Shown here: positions 62,453-64,000 of the stretch, piece after piece
How the letters are laid out: each line of letters starts with the position of its first letter
Numbering within the stretch: the first letter of the stretch is position 1
Source of the DNA: Cymodocea nodosa
Lineage: Eukaryota > Streptophyta > Magnoliopsida > Alismatales > Cymodoceaceae
Direction: 5' to 3'
Length of the DNA: 64,000 nt
Assembly (NCBI GenBank): GCA_036874045.1
Contig: CM072340.1
Span: forward strand, 21,441,001 to 21,505,000
Position numbers and translations under genes: made by a program
The notes under the pieces: model-generated
Told to the model about the DNA's origin: nothing
What the model saw: the letters and a program-made list of their open reading frames with translations, nothing else
The model's database searches: none

Positions 62453-62935
62453 TGAAATGTTATTATTGTTATGAGAAAGAATACAATCTCCTATGTATCT
62501 AACTATTTTTTGACTCGCAAGTAACGAGATAAACCTAATCAAGATTCCTATGAGGATCCATTTATTCTAGCAAGATACTTTTAGTCTAACACTCCCCCTT
62601 AAGCAGAGCATCTAAGATGCACATCTTAACCTAATCAGAGCATGATTGTGGACAATGAAAAGGGAGAAGGGATTGGGGGTTCCACTACCACCATGATGAG
62701 GTTGTGACAATGGCTAAGATTTCTCCACTCTTCTAATTTTCCTCTTTATATTGTGCTAATACCGTGCCAAGAAGTGGAGAATGGAATGATATAATTGTTT
62801 CTAGAAACAGTACAACCTCTCATATAGGATACCTATTACCTGATTTACAAGAACTTGATTACTTGGAAGTAACTTAGTCAGGATCCACATAAATCTCCAT
62901 TTATTCCAACAAGATCCATTTTTTCTGGTATATTA
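62453..62935. repeat. Decayed LTR-like direct segments
   Basis: Segments at about 62453-62590 and 62770-62935 share a weakly conserved order of short phrases ending in TCCATTTATTC and AACAAGAT/AGCAAGAT. The phrase ACACTCCCCCTTAAG near 62591 resembles the end of many plant copia LTRs. Too decayed for a firm family; treated as a fossil. Confidence 0.35.
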
Positions 62936-63405
62936 AATTTTTGAAATACATGCTGAGCTACTGCACAAAAAAGGATCTACATTCAGCATGATAAGTTAGT
63001 TATTTCCATATAAACCAAAAACGGATTCTTTGAACTTCATCTTTTGTTCTTGAAGTTTGTTGGTTGAGTGCATATAGTAGAAATCATACATGAGAAGTTT
63101 AATCAAAGTAATACCCTTCTTGCCAGTAGCAGAATTTGATGTGTTACATCTATTGGATTGCCCATGGCGATGTTTAGTACTATGCTAGCATGATCATGAC
63201 TCTTGAGTGTAGTGATTTCTCCTCCTCCATGTTTGCATAAAAATTTCAAATTCTTGTTTAATTTTTAGAGTCCTTGTGGTTGATTGTGACACCACTTGAT
63301 GCGAAACTTAGTGTCCAACATTGACTCATCATTGAAGTTGGAAACTAATGTTTGGGTAACAATATTTATTTGTATCCCAAAAATAAGTGGAAACACTATT
63401 TTTGT

Positions 63406-63684
63406 TGTTGGAATAGTCTTAATTGATATTGTGTAGATTAAACCTAGATTAATATATGATGAATCTCTTTATTTAATGTTAATTGATTTTAAATTGGAAT
63501 TTCATATGATATTGAAGTAAGTTCACATACATCCACTTGATAAAAGGACATTTGTAGGCATAAAATAAGCCATAAGTGAGGAGTGTCAAAATAGTCTTAC
63601 ATTATGGTGTGGAGAATAAACTTGGGTTAATATATTATGAATCTCTCCACTTAATGTTAATTAATATTGAGTTGGAATTTCATA
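63406..63684 (+). mobile_element. TRIM-like miniature LTR element, second copy
   Basis: Repeats at about 63406-63506 (starting TGTTGGAATAG) and 63584-63684 (starting TGTCAAAATAG) flank about 77 bases. A decayed tRNA-Met-type primer site (TGATATTGAAGT, 63507-63518) lies just inside the left repeat and the purine-rich AAGTGAGGAG just before the right one. The inner part shares GTTCACATAC and ATAAAATAAG with the copy at 45385-45667, so both belong to one family. Non-coding by nature; decayed. Confidence 0.65.
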
Positions 63685-64000
63685 ATTGTATCAAACTATT
63701 AACTCATTTTGGTATGTCGATCAACACAATATATTTTTTTATTGTGTTGACTAGTGTCTACTGTCAACTGATGGGCTAAATTTTGAATGAAACATACAAT
63801 TTGAGTGTGTGACTTCACTTATCTTTGCCTTGTTTCATTCCTTCTCTCAACCTATTTCTTCCATTCTCCTCACTTCAACTTAATTGTAGTTTGCATCCAA
63901 CTGTCTCCATTGGTTGAATCTCGTAAAGGTGGCTAGATCTTGTAGGAGATGATTAGATCTTCACCGTATTAATTGTTATCTGGTCATTTTTGCAACCCTG

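Larger units (their letters stand above)
62193..64000 (+). other. GIP1-like intron 4 (partial) with repeat remains
   Basis: No further coding exon is seen after 62192. The stretch holds decayed repeat matter: two loosely similar direct segments near 62453-62590 and 62770-62935, and a TRIM-like element at 63406-63684. A 67-codon open frame at 63576-63779 lies over the TRIM and is not a gene. Confidence 0.6.

Noticed and set aside
1-64000. Search for tRNA, rRNA, CRISPR-like arrays or a gene cluster for one pathway
   Set aside because: None seen by eye on either strand; the genes are unrelated neighbours typical of a plant chromosome arm.

Overview
The window is ordinary nuclear DNA of a flowering plant. 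Genes are split by many GT-AG introns, first exons are GC-rich while introns and spacers are AT-rich, and LTR-retrotransposon relics lie in introns and spacers. The GC-rich first exons and the intronless GC-rich kinase gene point to a monocot, but the species cannot be fixed from the sequence alone. I found no prokaryotic or organellar block, no tRNA or rRNA gene and no CRISPR-like array. I see no convincing new biological system.

Layout. 1-5088 (-): 5' part of UPF2, the nonsense-mediated decay factor, cut by the left edge; its first intron holds a Ty3/gypsy fossil with two LTRs. 6341-6802 (+): a STIG1-like secreted cysteine-rich protein with a clear TATA box. 8947-18072 (-): VIPP1/IM30, the thylakoid membrane protein, 11 coding exons rebuilt in frame, with a 4.65-kb intron holding Ty1/copia remains. 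19600-21737 (+): a dienelactone hydrolase-family enzyme, 5 exons, catalytic residues intact. 22727-25074 (-): PDCD5, 7 coding exons, the first holding only the start codon. 25.1-31.4 kb: mostly non-coding, with a possible 5' exon of an unidentified minus-strand transcript near 29 kb. 31468-32778 (-): an intronless MAPKKK17/18-like kinase with ABRE/G-box motifs upstream. 32.8-39.1 kb: spacer with simple repeats and a GC-rich patch. 39172-40223 (+): a 252-aa plant protein of unknown function with a basic N-terminus. 40.2-49.3 kb: spacer with a miniature LTR element (TRIM) and an old Ty3/gypsy fossil. 49321-52219 (+): a GT47 exostosin-family glycosyltransferase. 53302-55905 (+): an organelle-targeted pterin-4a-carbinolamine dehydratase. 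58006 to the right edge (+): 5' part of a GIP1-like DUF1296 protein, with a Ty1/copia LTR in intron 1 and a second TRIM in intron 4.

The genes do not form a pathway. They are neighbours with separate jobs: mRNA surveillance, stigma secretion, thylakoid upkeep, hydrolase, apoptosis-related protein, stress signalling, cell-wall glycan synthesis, pterin metabolism and a transcription co-factor. Exon limits were set by reading GT-AG sites and checking that phases add up; each full gene model closes in frame. The dispersed repeats are fossils of LTR elements; none looks whole.
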